64,000 nucleotides of DNA, taken from the NCBI GenBank assembly GCA_022393335.1, contig JAJEKB010021353.1, forward strand, positions 391,730 to 455,729, written 5' to 3'. This document shows, piece by piece, positions 11,501-21,904 of the stretch. The translations under genes and the position numbers were made by a program. This DNA is from Macrotrachela quadricornifera (Eukaryota; Rotifera; Eurotatoria; Philodinida; Philodinidae). Below the pieces are notes generated by a model. That model was given only the letters and a program-made list of their open reading frames with translations, ran no database searches and was not told the origin of the DNA. Numbering within the stretch: position 1 is the stretch's first letter; every line of letters starts with the position of its first letter.

Positions 11501-12367
11501 TCTGAAGTACTTGGCAAAACAGAGGATACTGATAGATATTCAACATTATATCAAAAACTTGCTCAGGAATTTCATCAAGTTTTTTATAACACTTCGCGAA
11601 ACTTTTATGCAGATGGAATGCAAGCAGCTCAAGTACTAGCTTTAGCGTTACCTGGTGTTGTACCAGCCAATGTTCGAGATGTGGTTCTCAATCAACTCGT
11701 TACTGATATTAATCAAAAAGGCAAACATGTTACAACAGGTATTGTATCGACAGCTAGAATATTTCCAATCCTTTCTGACAATGGACATCATGATTTGGCA
11801 CTTGAATTGATATCATCAGTAACTTATCCATCTTATGGTTATATGTTCAATAATCCTTATGAAAATGCCACTACTTTATGGGAGTTCTGGAATTCACCAC
11901 TGTCGGAAACTGAAGTAAGCTCTCGTAATCAAGCTATGTTTGGTAGTGTTGGTGCCTGGTTTTATTCACATTTGGCTGGTATTTATCTTTCATCAGACAT
12001 CATTAATGTTCGACCTCGAATGGCTTCTGAAACTAAGAAACATCTTATGTCAAAATTAGATTGTCAATTAAATACATTATATGGTCTCGTTCATGTTTCT
12101 TATACACGTCATAAAGGTCAGACAGTTGACAATTCGATCTTACTTCGTGTTACTATACCACCAAATCAACGAGCTCGTATTATCTTTGAACCACTATTTG
12201 TTGGTGGACAATGTAAAACATTGATCGAAAGTAAGAAAATTATTTGGTCATCGGATAATACTACTGTGAATAATCAAGGATTTTATATTGAAAAAGATTC
12301 AACAACAAATTTGATGACAGTACATATTGGATCAGGTCAATATGAGTTTCAAGCATTATGGCAATAG
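8585..12367 (+). CDS. Alpha-L-rhamnosidase (GH78), six exons
   Basis: Secreted glycoside hydrolase that releases terminal alpha-L-rhamnose from plant, algal or bacterial glycans. Exons, chosen by GT-AG sites and family alignment, are 8585-9280, 9340-9895, 10447-10573, 10621-10722, 10777-10977 and 11035-12367; they sum to 3015 nt, exactly 1004 codons plus stop. Introns are 59, 551, 47, 54 and 57 bp. A signal peptide (MHCLNYCGILLIYVLYSIVDA) is followed by a fibronectin-like N-terminal domain (NNPRPRFSWKI), then the central beta domain with TFDLGQNIAGW, IYTENLKGA and FTIHGFRY. The (alpha/alpha)6 catalytic domain opens with PTDC, created by the last splice, then TERDERRGWLGDA. By comparison with Streptomyces SaRha78A, E566 of DERRGW should be the general acid, and E844 in TTLWEFW the likely base. 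GH78 is mainly bacterial and fungal, so transfer followed by intron gain is likely. No lesion is seen. Confidence 0.93.
9936..10411. mobile_element. Insertion with inverted ends inside rhamnosidase intron 2
   Basis: Intron 2 is ten times longer than its neighbours. Most of it lies between inverted copies of GTGGAACTCACATATT (9945-9960) and AATATGTGAGTTCCAC (10388-10403). Inside, a segment starting GGAACTCA and running through TTTTCGAAGAAAATA recurs in direct orientation (about 9948-9980 and 10110-10145), and short TTACAGACA words are repeated at about 10030-10240. No target duplication could be fixed. It is probably a MITE tolerated because it is spliced out. Confidence 0.65.
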
Positions 12368-13241
12368 ATTATACATTTTTCAAGAAAGTTATCAATAGTC
12401 TCTGTGTGCATTTGTCATAATAAAAACATTTTATCATTTATTTACCTTATATAAAATAAATATTTTCATCTATTTTCGATTATCAAATAAATAGCTCCTT
12501 ATACATAACTATTAAATAGGCATGCACCGAACCCAAACCGTTCGGTCATCATGTCATATTGTTTGGAGGTATCCCTGCATCTTCATGAATCTCACCAAAG
12601 AATGTGTTCGACGCAGTCGATACTTCACAGAAAATGGCAAAATTTATATTCGAAACATGGTAACTGAACTCATATCGACCACATAATAAAAAAACAAATA
12701 AACCTTAACACTGCTGAACACAGAACATACATTGCTTTAATAACATTTAAACTGTAAAAAGACATTTATTTTATAAAAGCTTGATAAAAAAAAATACCTA
12801 GGTAATGAAACTAGATACAATTTACATTTTCTCCTTCGTTCTAGATTTTCATAAGACTACAGTCATGCTGAAGAAATTTCCTTTATAGGTAAAAACATAA
12901 TATATAGATCACACTTGAACACTTAAGCCAAATAAAAGATAATGCTACAATACAAACAAATTGAAAACGCAGTAAGCTCGATGCAACTTTGTCCTACTTA
13001 GGATAGATGTTATTTATAGTTTGTTTAGGATTCTACAATATTTTCTGAACAAGTATTACAGAGTTAAAGGCAACTGACGAGTTCTTTAGATCTTGGCAAG
13101 CTAAATTCGTCCCTCAAGTCCGAGTTCAAAAAATGTTCGACGCGACGGACTACTTATGATCCTTTTTGGAATAATTGTATAGTATATTTTTAAAAACTTA
13201 ATTGATAATCACATAAAATGTAAATGAAATAATAATTATTT
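12368..13241. other. Intergenic stretch; solitary hAT-like end at 12517
   Basis: The start is the 3' UTR of the rhamnosidase gene, with AATAAA-type signals at about 12419 and 12455. At 12517 the sequence TAGGCATGCACCGAACCC resembles the terminal repeat of the 5.66-kb hAT-like element at 35546. No gene is supported in the rest. Confidence 0.5.
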
Positions 13242-14238
13242 TTAATCAGTTGTAAATTTATCAAAAGGAAAAGGATTCAATAATTGTTGAAGATTAATAT
13301 TTGGCAATTATTCTCCTCTCATTTGAATAGCTTCATCAATTGTATTTGCATATCGAAGTGTTCTATTTATACCTTCATAATAATCATAAAATTTAAAAAG
13401 ATCAACCAATGGCGATTTCAATACTCTGGCAGGTATTCCAAAAGCTTCTGATACAATAATTCCATGTAATGATGTTGATATTACTAATTCACTTTGAATA
13501 ATTAAACTTAACAACTCATTCCATTGTAAAAATGCATGAACAATTACTACTCGATTTATTCCATATCTAATAGAATTTTGTTTAGCATCAGAAAAATGTA
13601 ATATAATAAGTATTGAAATGACTGGTTTTTTTAAATTTTTTATACGATGTTAAAAAATAAGGTAATAATAATGCTGGATCACTATAAATTTCTGGTACAG
13701 TTAAATTAAATTTCGATAAAAGAATATTTCTTATCCGTGGTCCACGAATTGCTTTTATATCAAGTGTTTTCATTTCTGTAGAATTTAAACGAAAAGCATA
13801 TTTTGAAGGATCTAAAATACCAGAACCCCATATAACATCATATTCACATGCGAAATGAAATATACTACCAATAGCTAATGATTTTGGTCTCTTACATAAC
13901 GAATTATCATCCTTACTCGCAATAATCGATAGATTTGAACTAACTATTGATTTTACAAGTACATAAGATAATTTATCAACGAAATTATCGTCACCATTAG
14001 TATCAGGTCTCCAATAAAATAATGGAAAATCTTTATTCATATTGATATTTTTAATACGCAATGAACCATTTAGATTTTTATAAGGAAACGTTAGAAATAT
14101 AATTACTATAGTGAATATTATAATTAAACTCGATAAAATACTATAGAATTTTATAAGTGTTAATGACAATAAAACGAGTAAATTTATTTTATAAAATATA
14201 ATTCCAATAAAAATAATTAAATTTCCACTAATCATCAT
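13242..14238 (-). pseudogene. Polysaccharide pyruvyl transferase-like gene, frameshift and stop
   Basis: The family adds pyruvate ketals from phosphoenolpyruvate to sugars in exopolysaccharides or glycans. The minus-strand frame from ATG at 14238 begins with two hydrophobic segments (residues 2-25 and about 30-50), suggesting a membrane-anchored, Golgi-type protein. Family blocks follow: LAIGSIFHFA, VIWGSGILD, IKAIRGPRIRNILL and SDPALLLPYF. Near 13630 an A/T homopolymer carries a one-base shift; the next frame continues PVISILIILHFSDAKQNS, then LIIQSELVISTSLHGIIVSE, then AFGIPARVL, the C-terminal nucleotide-binding block. An in-frame TAA at 13308-13310 (MRGE*) is followed by coding-like LPNINLQQLLNPFPFDKF to a stop at 13242-13244. 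The two lesions suggest a pseudogene; the shift alone could be a sequence error. The family is bacterial and fungal with scattered occurrence in animals; bdelloid copies are plausible transfers. Confidence 0.8.
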
Positions 14239-14453
14239 TAAACTTATTGGAAAATGAAAATACCTAGGTCATACTAAAAGTCTTTACGGAGGTGTATCAA
14301 TTTCTTACAGAATGTTTAAAGAAATTTTCTTTTTATACAGACTGATAGTGCAAACAAAACTCTACATTTCTACACCATTTGATCATTGTTTATCTAATAT
14401 CATAATAATAAAATTTTCCATCTTGCGGGTGAGGGTGAGTTTCAAATAATGTA

Positions 14454-14500
14454 TAGCGCGACGCGTTTCAACTGATTTTCACAGTCTCATCAGGCGGTTT
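14454..14500 (-). ncRNA. Hammerhead ribozyme motif (minus strand), copy A
   Basis: Read on the minus strand: CTGATGA (14493-14487), stem II GACTG / CAGTT, the loop TGAAAAT, then GAAA, then the palindromic stem III ACGCGT (14466-14461) and the cleavage-site base C. Stem I is short (CGC with GCG, then a mismatch). Every invariant core base is present. The short self-complementary stem III is the form described for Penelope-like elements and retrozymes, which are thought to act as dimers. The tail 20-30 nt downstream contains CTCACCC, as in the other copies. Confidence 0.7.
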
Positions 14501-14593
14501 ACCTTTAATCTGCATAGAAATTAGGATAAAAACAATAAATTGGAAGTAATTTAATGATAAATTACTCCAATATTAGGTGGGGTGAGTCTAGCT

Positions 14594-14641
14594 GCCATGA
14601 TCCGGATTTCGATTCTTGCTAAAGAATCTCATCAGATGGCT
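14594..14641 (-). ncRNA. Hammerhead ribozyme motif (minus strand), copy B
   Basis: On the minus strand: stem I AGCCAT, core CTGATGA (14635-14629), stem II GATTC TTTAGCAA GAATC with perfect pairing, core GAA, stem III ATCCGGAT (palindromic, 14607-14600), cleavage base C, then stem I return strand ATGGC. Pairing and all conserved core residues are complete. It lies 94 bp from copy A in the same orientation, as expected for tandem ribozymes in a Penelope pseudo-LTR or a retrozyme. No reverse transcriptase sequence is visible adjacent on this strand. Confidence 0.85.
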
Positions 14642-15333
14642 TTAAGAGATTAATTTGAATTTATAGAAAAAAACCAAATTGTATCTAGCTCAAAACTGTT
14701 ATCTAGCAGAAAGATTATTATATAATGAGAATAGATTATGCGGTAAAGTGATATTGTTTTATATAATTAAGTAGAATCCTGAAGTTAAATTAAAGATTAT
14801 TTTCACGTTTCAGTGTAAAACTCTAAGGAAAAAGTGCTAATTAATATTTAACATACCTATTGAAAATTAATTTTTGTAACAGATTGGCATTATCTGTAAT
14901 AAAAATAATAATAATAGTAATATAAAAATAAAAATTATGACATAAAATAAATAATTATAATCGTATGCAATATACATTTTAGTTAAGATAATATATTAAA
15001 AATGTTAAATAAATGAATAGTTGATATATAACTTGAATTATGCTCAAAAGGTTGAAGATCTTAATTAAGTAATATCCAGATAATGTATTTTGATTCGTTT
15101 GATATGAATATAAAAGTGCCAATTATATGAATTGAGCGATTAAAAAAAGAATATTATATGAGTACTTACTTAATATAATATATATATATATATATAGAAA
15201 TTGAAATGGATATTTAAAGGGAAATGATGGATATATATATTTTCAACAAAGAGAATGGATTATGACCTTTAATCTATATGAATCAAAAGAGAAAATTATT
15301 TAGCGCATGGGAGGCCCTATCCAATGTATAGGA
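14642..15333. other. AT-rich stretch upstream of the minus-strand ribozymes
   Basis: No coding sequence is recognised. A (TA)n run lies at about 15177-15197. It may be the rest of the retroelement that carries the two ribozymes. Confidence 0.35.
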
Positions 15334-15337
15334 TTAA

Positions 15338-17425
15338 CCCATTGGGCACGATGTCGCCCACCGGTGGGCGATGCTACAGTTTAACGAAAAAACTATATAG
15401 AAAAGCACTTTCTTTTGCTTTTTTCTTAAGTAGGACGTCAAACATTAGATGTCATACTTTCTGCCTTCAGTACTTTATTTGAATTCTTTATTCCATAGTA
15501 TGATGCTTATCATTAAAACACTCAAGACAAAAAAATTTTTCACAGTCAGAACAGAAAGTTTTTATTTTCTTTGCTGCTGCATTGCTCGCTTCTCTTGACT
15601 GTTGTACCCTTCCTTTAGCATAGCAACCAGCGCAGCGTCTGCCAACATTGCGCGTAGATCCTTCCTTTTCTTCGAGTTTGTGATCAGCGAGTTTGCGCTT
15701 GGAATGACTTGCTGATTGTTGTCTCGGACCAGGTTTTAGCTTCTCGACTGCCGTACCAAGGAGTAAAGATCGTACGAGACTTTCTCGAAACTGTAAAATT
15801 TGTATGTTGCTTGTGGCATAATTTTCCTTGTAAATCAGATAACTAGTAACTATTGCAGTCCCAAATATCAATTCAAATGCCACCTTTTTATACCATTTTA
15901 TTGACCGTCTGAGGCATGTATGGTACGCTGATAGTTGATCTGATAAATCGGTACCTTGTCTCCCTTCGTTGTAATCGAGAACAACTTGTGGCTTCATGAT
16001 GCGTTCATTTAGTTTATTGGTTTTTCCAGTGTCCACTATAGTTGCTGAATGAGATGGCCTTGTAGATATCATCAGAACGTCTCTTTTATCTTTCCATCGG
16101 ATCAATTTTACACCGGTTTTGTTCTGAAGCCCATAAACTTCACCAGACTTGAGTTTTTTCTGAACCACTTTGTGTCCTGAACCAGCACGATTACTTCTCA
16201 ATGTTCCAATAAGATACGTATCCTGTTCCAACAAACGTTTTGCTAGAGAAATACTAGTAAAGAAGTTGTCAGCCACCACGGTTCGATAACATCCCTCAAG
16301 ACCATCCAATAAATTCATAACGACTGCTTCAGCATGTCCGAGACCTGCCATAGGATCTTGCTGACCAGTATAGATCATATAATTCCAGGTGTATCCATTC
16401 ACAGTCGCTAACTTGTATATCTTTACGCCGTACTTGTGTGCTTTTCCAGGGATATACTGTTCGAACAAAAGCCTTCCGCGCCATGGTACAATAGTTTCGT
16501 CGATAGTAACGATCGAGTCAGGCATATATATTGACGAAAATCTCGCTTTCAGTAAATCCAACAATGGTCTCAATTTGAACAGCCTGTCTGAGTCCGAATT
16601 CTTGTTATTGTTGTCTGAAAAATGCCAAAATGCAAGAAGTAATTCAAACCTCTCTCGATATGGCATTTCGAATGATTTCCGATCCGTACAATTGACTACT
16701 GCTCCAGTAGTATTTTAGTTTCGGCATTTGTACCAATCCCATCTCCATAATGATTCCAAGGAACTTCAGCATTTCTTCGTCAGTGGTTGGTTTCCATTAA
16801 CGAAATTTTGACCGTCTGCTAATCTCATGAGTTTGCAAGTATTGCTCCGCATAGCGATTAGTTTCACGAACCATAAGGTCAATAATTTCGTCTGTAATGA
16901 AATGTCTATAGCAATCGATGGGATCGATTGTATTGTCTTCTGAAGTGGAAGTTACTTCTACGACGAGACCATGATCTTCCATAAATTCAGCGTCCGATTC
17001 CGGTTTAATTTCATTCCATACATTTGAATTGACCTCGTCATTTGTCACTTCTTCTTCGGAACTTTCAGATTCAAGATGTATTCTATCAAAAACATCATCC
17101 AAAGAGCTCACTTCACTTAGTGAACTAACACTTTCTTTTGTATCGGTTTCTTCGAACGACATGTGGACTGTTCCAAATTTCACTCGTCTTTATACAGAAA
17201 ACGACAGAAGGATAACATAACAGAAAAAGTCTGGAATTTTCTTCCTTTTTCTCGCACATGTTATATATAACATAAAACAGAACGAAAAAGTGACTCAAGC
17301 AATTCGCTAGTTATTTGCAAAAAATGATTCATTATGTAGTAATACAAGGAACAGAACGATAAATACTTGGTAGAAGATAACGAAAAGGGTATGAAGTACA
17401 TTTATTAGAAGCGAACTACCCATGA
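15338..17425. mobile_element. piggyBac transposon, copy 2, one end missing
   Basis: The left end follows TTAA at 15334-15337 and begins CCCATTGGGCACGATG, then a subterminal palindrome with core CCACCGGTGG, matching the layout of copy 1 with a diverged TIR. Its transposase gene is on the minus strand. At the other end, similarity to copy 1 (upstream region with AATAAATAC and CGTTATCTTCT-type words) stops at about 17420, roughly 60 bp short of where the terminal repeat should be, and Penelope-like coding sequence begins at once. The Penelope-like element therefore probably inserted into, or deleted, this end. Confidence 0.85.
15488..17162 (-). pseudogene. piggyBac transposase, copy 2, one stop and one 2-bp deletion
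   Basis: Homologous along its length to the transposase at 6067. The start ATG at 17162 gives MSFEETDTKE. The acidic N-terminus runs to ISRRSKFR, then TAA at 16797-16799 replaces the CAA of the HQWKP segment seen in copy 1. Translation continues as WKPTTDEEMLKFLGIIMEMG to about 16670, where two bases are missing relative to copy 1 (NAMPRERFELL). From there 392 codons are open to 15488. Catalytic aspartates lie in VTIDETIVPW, VADNFFTS and GTDLSDQ. The C-terminal Cys finger (RRCAGCYAK, TFCSDCEKFFCLECF) is intact. Only two lesions separate it from a full protein. Confidence 0.9.
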
Positions 17426-19370
17426 AAATGACATCTTGCAAAAATTTCTTAAGAAAACTGAATCGTGCCCAATGTGTTATTTTACTCCTTTGTCATATAA
17501 AGATCATATTCAAGCACAAGAGCAGGCAAAAGTGGTCGCATCGATTTATCAAAAACTTATACAACACAATCTTCTCATCCGAGAGACTGATAAAAGTCAT
17601 AATTTTTACATTGGTTCAACAAATGAATATGAAAAAAAGTACACAAATTTTTCTTGGATACAAATGCTTTCAATGTTTTGATAGATAATCCATTTGATGA
17701 AATCTTAAACAGAGTTATTGAATTGCTTAATGATTTTCGTTCAAAAAAGCTCATTTGGAAAGGTCAATATGAAAAAATGATACCTGATCGAAAAACAACT
17801 GAATTAGCTCATTTGTATTTTAATCCTAAAATACATAAAGTATAACAGATACATCTAATAATTATTATCATTTAATAATTTCATTCTATTAAATTTAGGA
17901 CGGCATATCAGTTCGACCTATTGAAAATACTATTCATGCACCGACAACGAAAATTTCAAACTTTCTAGATGAATTATTACGACCTGTATTCGTTGATAAA
18001 TGTGCTACAACAACTATTATAGATGGTGCTCATCTAATTACCAAGATGGCAAAATATACTAACAACGGTCTTCTTAAACCATCAACTCTTTTTTGTACGC
18101 TTGACATTTGTAATTTATTTACAATGTTACCACAAGATCAATCATTGAATATTCTTATGGAATTTCTTCATACACACGGATTTACAAAGGTCAAAGGACT
18201 TTCTCTGGATACAATAAGAAAACTCGCTTCAATTGTACTGAAAGAGAATGTTTTTGCCTATGGTAAAAATATTTATAGGCAAACAACTGGTGGTGCTATG
18301 GGTTCATCATTTACATTAACATTAGCCAATATATTTATGTGGAAATGGCAAAAAAAATTAGTTCGTCGACAAGATATCACATGTGAATTTTATGGCCGGT
18401 ATGTGTAAAAGAAAATAACACTCGAAAAACAAATTTTAAAATTATAATTTTTATAGATACATTGATGATATCGTTATAACATGGAATAAATCAGAAAAAG
18501 AATTAATAAAATTCTTAAATGAAGCAAATCAATGGAATCCAAATATTAAATTAGATTATAAAATTGGTAAAAATCTTTCATTTCTTGATGTTCTTCTTAC
18601 AAATAATAATGGTGTTTTATCAACATCCGTTTATCATAAGCTCACTGCTGAACCATATGTTATACCATTCATCTCTGATAATCCTCAACATGTATTTAGT
18701 AATATTATACGAACAGCCCTCACACGAGCTATTAGATACTCATCAACATTTGAAGCATTCAATCATGAACGACGTTCAATTAAACTAATGTTATTGTATA
18801 ACGGGCAAGTGTTCATCAATTATCTGTAGAAATGAAAATCATTTTTATCTAATCAAATCTTATTTAGTTATCCATCATCATTCATCGAATATCAATTGGG
18901 GAAATTTTTTAATGAATATATTTATCCAACATCATTTTTACCATTTCTCGAAACTGAACAACAATTTTTTCTCATGCGTCAAGAAATAGTAAATCAACCA
19001 ACACCTCGACAATCTCAAGTAGCTATAAGTGTAGCTAAAGCTAATATCGATAACGATCAAACAGATGAAGGCCAAATTCAATCAAAAACATCGACAAATG
19101 CACCAGAGAAACAACAAACAAATTATGGAGATAAATTATTTGTTCATTATACGCATGAGAAATGATTTCATTCATTTAAACGAGATATACATCGAGTCTA
19201 TGATGACGCCTTCAAAGATACAAATGCAATGAGCTGTAGATTAATTGTTGGTAATCGTAATCGACGAGATGCAAAAAATGAATTGATACGAAAACGACCA
19301 AAACGATCATTACTACTAAATAAACAAATCAAAAATAAATACTTCAAATTCATGGGTAAGCTATCTTCTT
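17426..19370 (+). pseudogene. Penelope-like (Athena-type) reverse transcriptase with three introns
   Basis: Reverse transcriptase of a Penelope-like element. The order is: an N-terminal region (QKFLKKTESCPMCYF, 17433 onward) with a one-base shift near 17630; the fingers block LYFNPKIHK spliced over intron 1 (17840-17898, 59 bp) to DGISVRPIENT; palm motif A FCTLDICNLFTMLP; motif B GGAMGSSFTLTLANIFM; the catalytic YIDD, assembled by intron 2 (18399-18456, donor GTATGT) from YGR plus YIDDIV; motif D/E LDYKIGKNLSFLDVLLTN; then intron 3 (18805-18867, GC-AG donor GCAAGT) and the C-terminal part. TGA at 19163-19165 (probably CGA before) interrupts HYTHEK and RFHSFKRDIHR-type sequence, and the frame goes on to GTAAGC near 19371. 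No GIY-YIG endonuclease is seen. Introns in Penelope/Athena elements are established (bdelloids included). The 5' part is missing at the junction with piggyBac copy 2. Confidence 0.85.
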
Positions 19371-20747
19371 AATAAATATATTTTTACAATTTATCATGAT
19401 TAGAACGTCACAGAAAAGCAAAAAGGGCTTTGAACTCAAAAATTCGAACTGATCGGTTATAATATAAATTCACAAACATCTACAAGCAACAGTTATAAAC
19501 AATTATTTTATCTACTAATCAATCACTCCAATAACTTTATTTATGAAGATACTCTTTTATTTTACTTTTTCTTTTCTTTACTTATGAATAGCCGTAATAC
19601 TTGAATCAAATCAAAGAACATCGCATTTATCTATTTCCAGTTCACTTCAGCTTTTTGTTTTCTTTATCAAAATAAAATACTAATACTGCCTATTATTCTA
19701 GATATAACACTAATTTACCAATCATATATAACATTAATCAATTCCAGGAAAATCTACCATAGTCAACAAATGTAAAACTGAAGTTAAAACATGTTACGGT
19801 ACTTAACCTTCCGATCGTCCTTCTATTACTACAATCATCTCGATCAACTATAACACTAGCAACAACAAAAACAGTTAATCATACTGGTGTCATTAGTAAT
19901 TTCAATCTTACCTAAATGAAATCTTCACAAGCTTTGGAAGTCATGAATCGATAAATACTAATAAACAGACAGCTCTTCAAAACAAATCATTATAGGTAAG
20001 ACATTTAACTTTGTACTTATGAAACTAAATTATCTCTATCTTTGTCTCCATTACTTTTTATCGAAAGCAACAATAACATTTCTAAATATCGAAAAGATAA
20101 CTAAAAATTTTCTCCATCTCTATGAAAGATAACAATTATTTGCGCATACCATTTACACTTCAACACAGTAGCATTGTTTCACGTGTTTTTGAAACTATTC
20201 TACCGTAGGCGAATGCCTCTATGACTTCAAAACATTCAGGAATAGAAAACATACACCCCACAAATTGTTTCATGTCTCATTCCTTATTTCAAACCAAACT
20301 TGTATATATACGTATGAAGAAACATACTAGTATCTTCATAATATTATTTCGTTTTTGCTATCACCACTCCACCGATTAATAAATACGAAGACAACTTATT
20401 CACTCGCAACCAAACTTCAGCTTATATATTGAAAAACTTTATACATATTGATAATATTTTTTTCAATTATTATCATTCACATGTTGAAAATAACTATCTA
20501 CGTCCAATATATCTTTAGGCCACAATCAACTAAGGTGTAACGTCAGATCATCACCCTACCATTGTGCCAATAATCCAACTTCAGAAACATCATCATTATT
20601 ACCAAAACTATATTATATATTTCATTGATTGCAATTATTCCACTATCGACCTGTTTATATAACATTGAGTGACAAACGACACTCCGTCGAACAACTTAAA
20701 AAAGTTAATTATTCTTAATTCAATTTTATTTGAATATAAGAATATAT
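19371..20747. other. Presumed 3' region of the Penelope-like element
   Basis: AT-rich sequence with no supported gene between the end of the reverse transcriptase frame and the hammerhead ribozyme at 20748. It starts with a plausible splice donor (GGTAAGC), so a further small exon may be present but was not identified. Confidence 0.4.
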
Positions 20748-20792
20748 AGCCATCTGACGAGATCTGTAGCGGGATCGAAACCGGTTATGGCT
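20748..20792 (+). ncRNA. Hammerhead ribozyme motif downstream of the Penelope-like gene
   Basis: The structure reads directly: stem I AGCCAT (20748-20753), core CTGACGA (20754-20760), stem II GATCT / GGATC around GTAGCG, core GAAA (20777-20780), stem III ACCGGT (palindromic), cleavage base T (20786), stem I return ATGGCT (20787-20792), six perfect pairs with the 5' strand. It is followed by GCTGTGCTCACCC, matching the tail after ribozyme copy B. Same strand as the reverse transcriptase, as expected for ribozymes in the terminal repeats of Penelope-like elements. Confidence 0.9.
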
Positions 20793-21904
20793 GCTGTGCT
20801 CACCCTCTATCTGAACATGAAATATAGTCATAGAGCGGTCGATTTCCACATATCTTTATATGATTTGATGAAGAAAGAAAAGAACTTGGTTTTGATATAG
20901 AAATCACCTGATACAAAGAATGAATAAGTAAGATATAATCGAAAAAAGCTTATATAATCATTTGGACTTTTATACTATATATCCTATATATTGTCAATGT
21001 GACTTTATCGCCTTGGATACAGGCAGAATCGGATATAATTCGCTAATTCTCATAGAAAATAACTTTTCTCAACTAGAACAAGAGAATTGGACGGACAAAA
21101 TCGATTTCTGAAGAGGGGCCGATTTTGGCTCTTTTCGTCCCCCCTCCTTTGTTTCATTCATGTTATGAAATGCCTCCACCTTGAGCCCAGGATCGATACT
21201 CTCCACATAGCAAAGGTTACTTACTTCTACATAATGTATTTTCAATTGACCATTTTTGTACAATAATTTCTATATTTTGTTGATATTTGTCTTGTTCATT
21301 TAACTCTTTCATTTTCGTTTTTCTCCATTATTTATTTCTTTTGAAACTAATTTAGATAACTTTATCATAAAGCTAACACTAAGAAAGTATTAACAGGAAG
21401 AACAATAATTACAACAACAACAGCAAGAACAATAACAACAACATCAACAGCATCACAAACAATAACAACAACATCAACAAAATCAAAGAACAATTAACAA
21501 CATAAATAACATCAGAAACAATATCAATGTATTTTGTAATATCTCATCATCTTATTATAAATTTAATTTTAATTTTAATTTAATTTAATTTAAACAATAA
21601 TAAAATTTCATAATGTCACTCCTGACGATGTGTTCAGCCCGAACACGAAAGCTTGAATTCCTATCTTTTATTTCTGATTGAAATAAGATTTTCTAATGAT
21701 TTTTGCAGCAGTCCTCTCTTTCTTTTCTTATCTTTTACCTACTGCTCGCTCTCCTAAATTTAAAAAAAAGGTGTATTTTATCGAAAGTTTTTAATTAAGT
21801 TTCGACATGAATAATTCAGAGACTTGTAGAATTTTGATTGCCAAATGAACGTTTGTATTCGTGAAAGTTTGATATACTTTTCATGAATAGAAAATGTAAA
21901 ATAA
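20793..21904. repeat. Non-coding stretch with CAA-rich simple sequence
   Basis: No gene is supported. At about 21395-21530 it is a CAA/ACAACA-rich low-complexity tract, followed by TTTAATTTTAATTTAA at about 21556-21592. A possible ribozyme core lies at 21622-21650 (separate entry). Confidence 0.5.
21622..21650 (+). ncRNA. Possible hammerhead core, partial
   Basis: CTGACGA (21622-21628), then GTGTTC AGCCC GAACAC (a perfect six-pair stem II), then GAAA (21647-21650), then AGCT as a possible minimal palindromic stem III with the cleavage base T after it. Stem I pairing (GTCACTC with GAATTCC) is weak, so it may be inactive. Confidence 0.5.
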
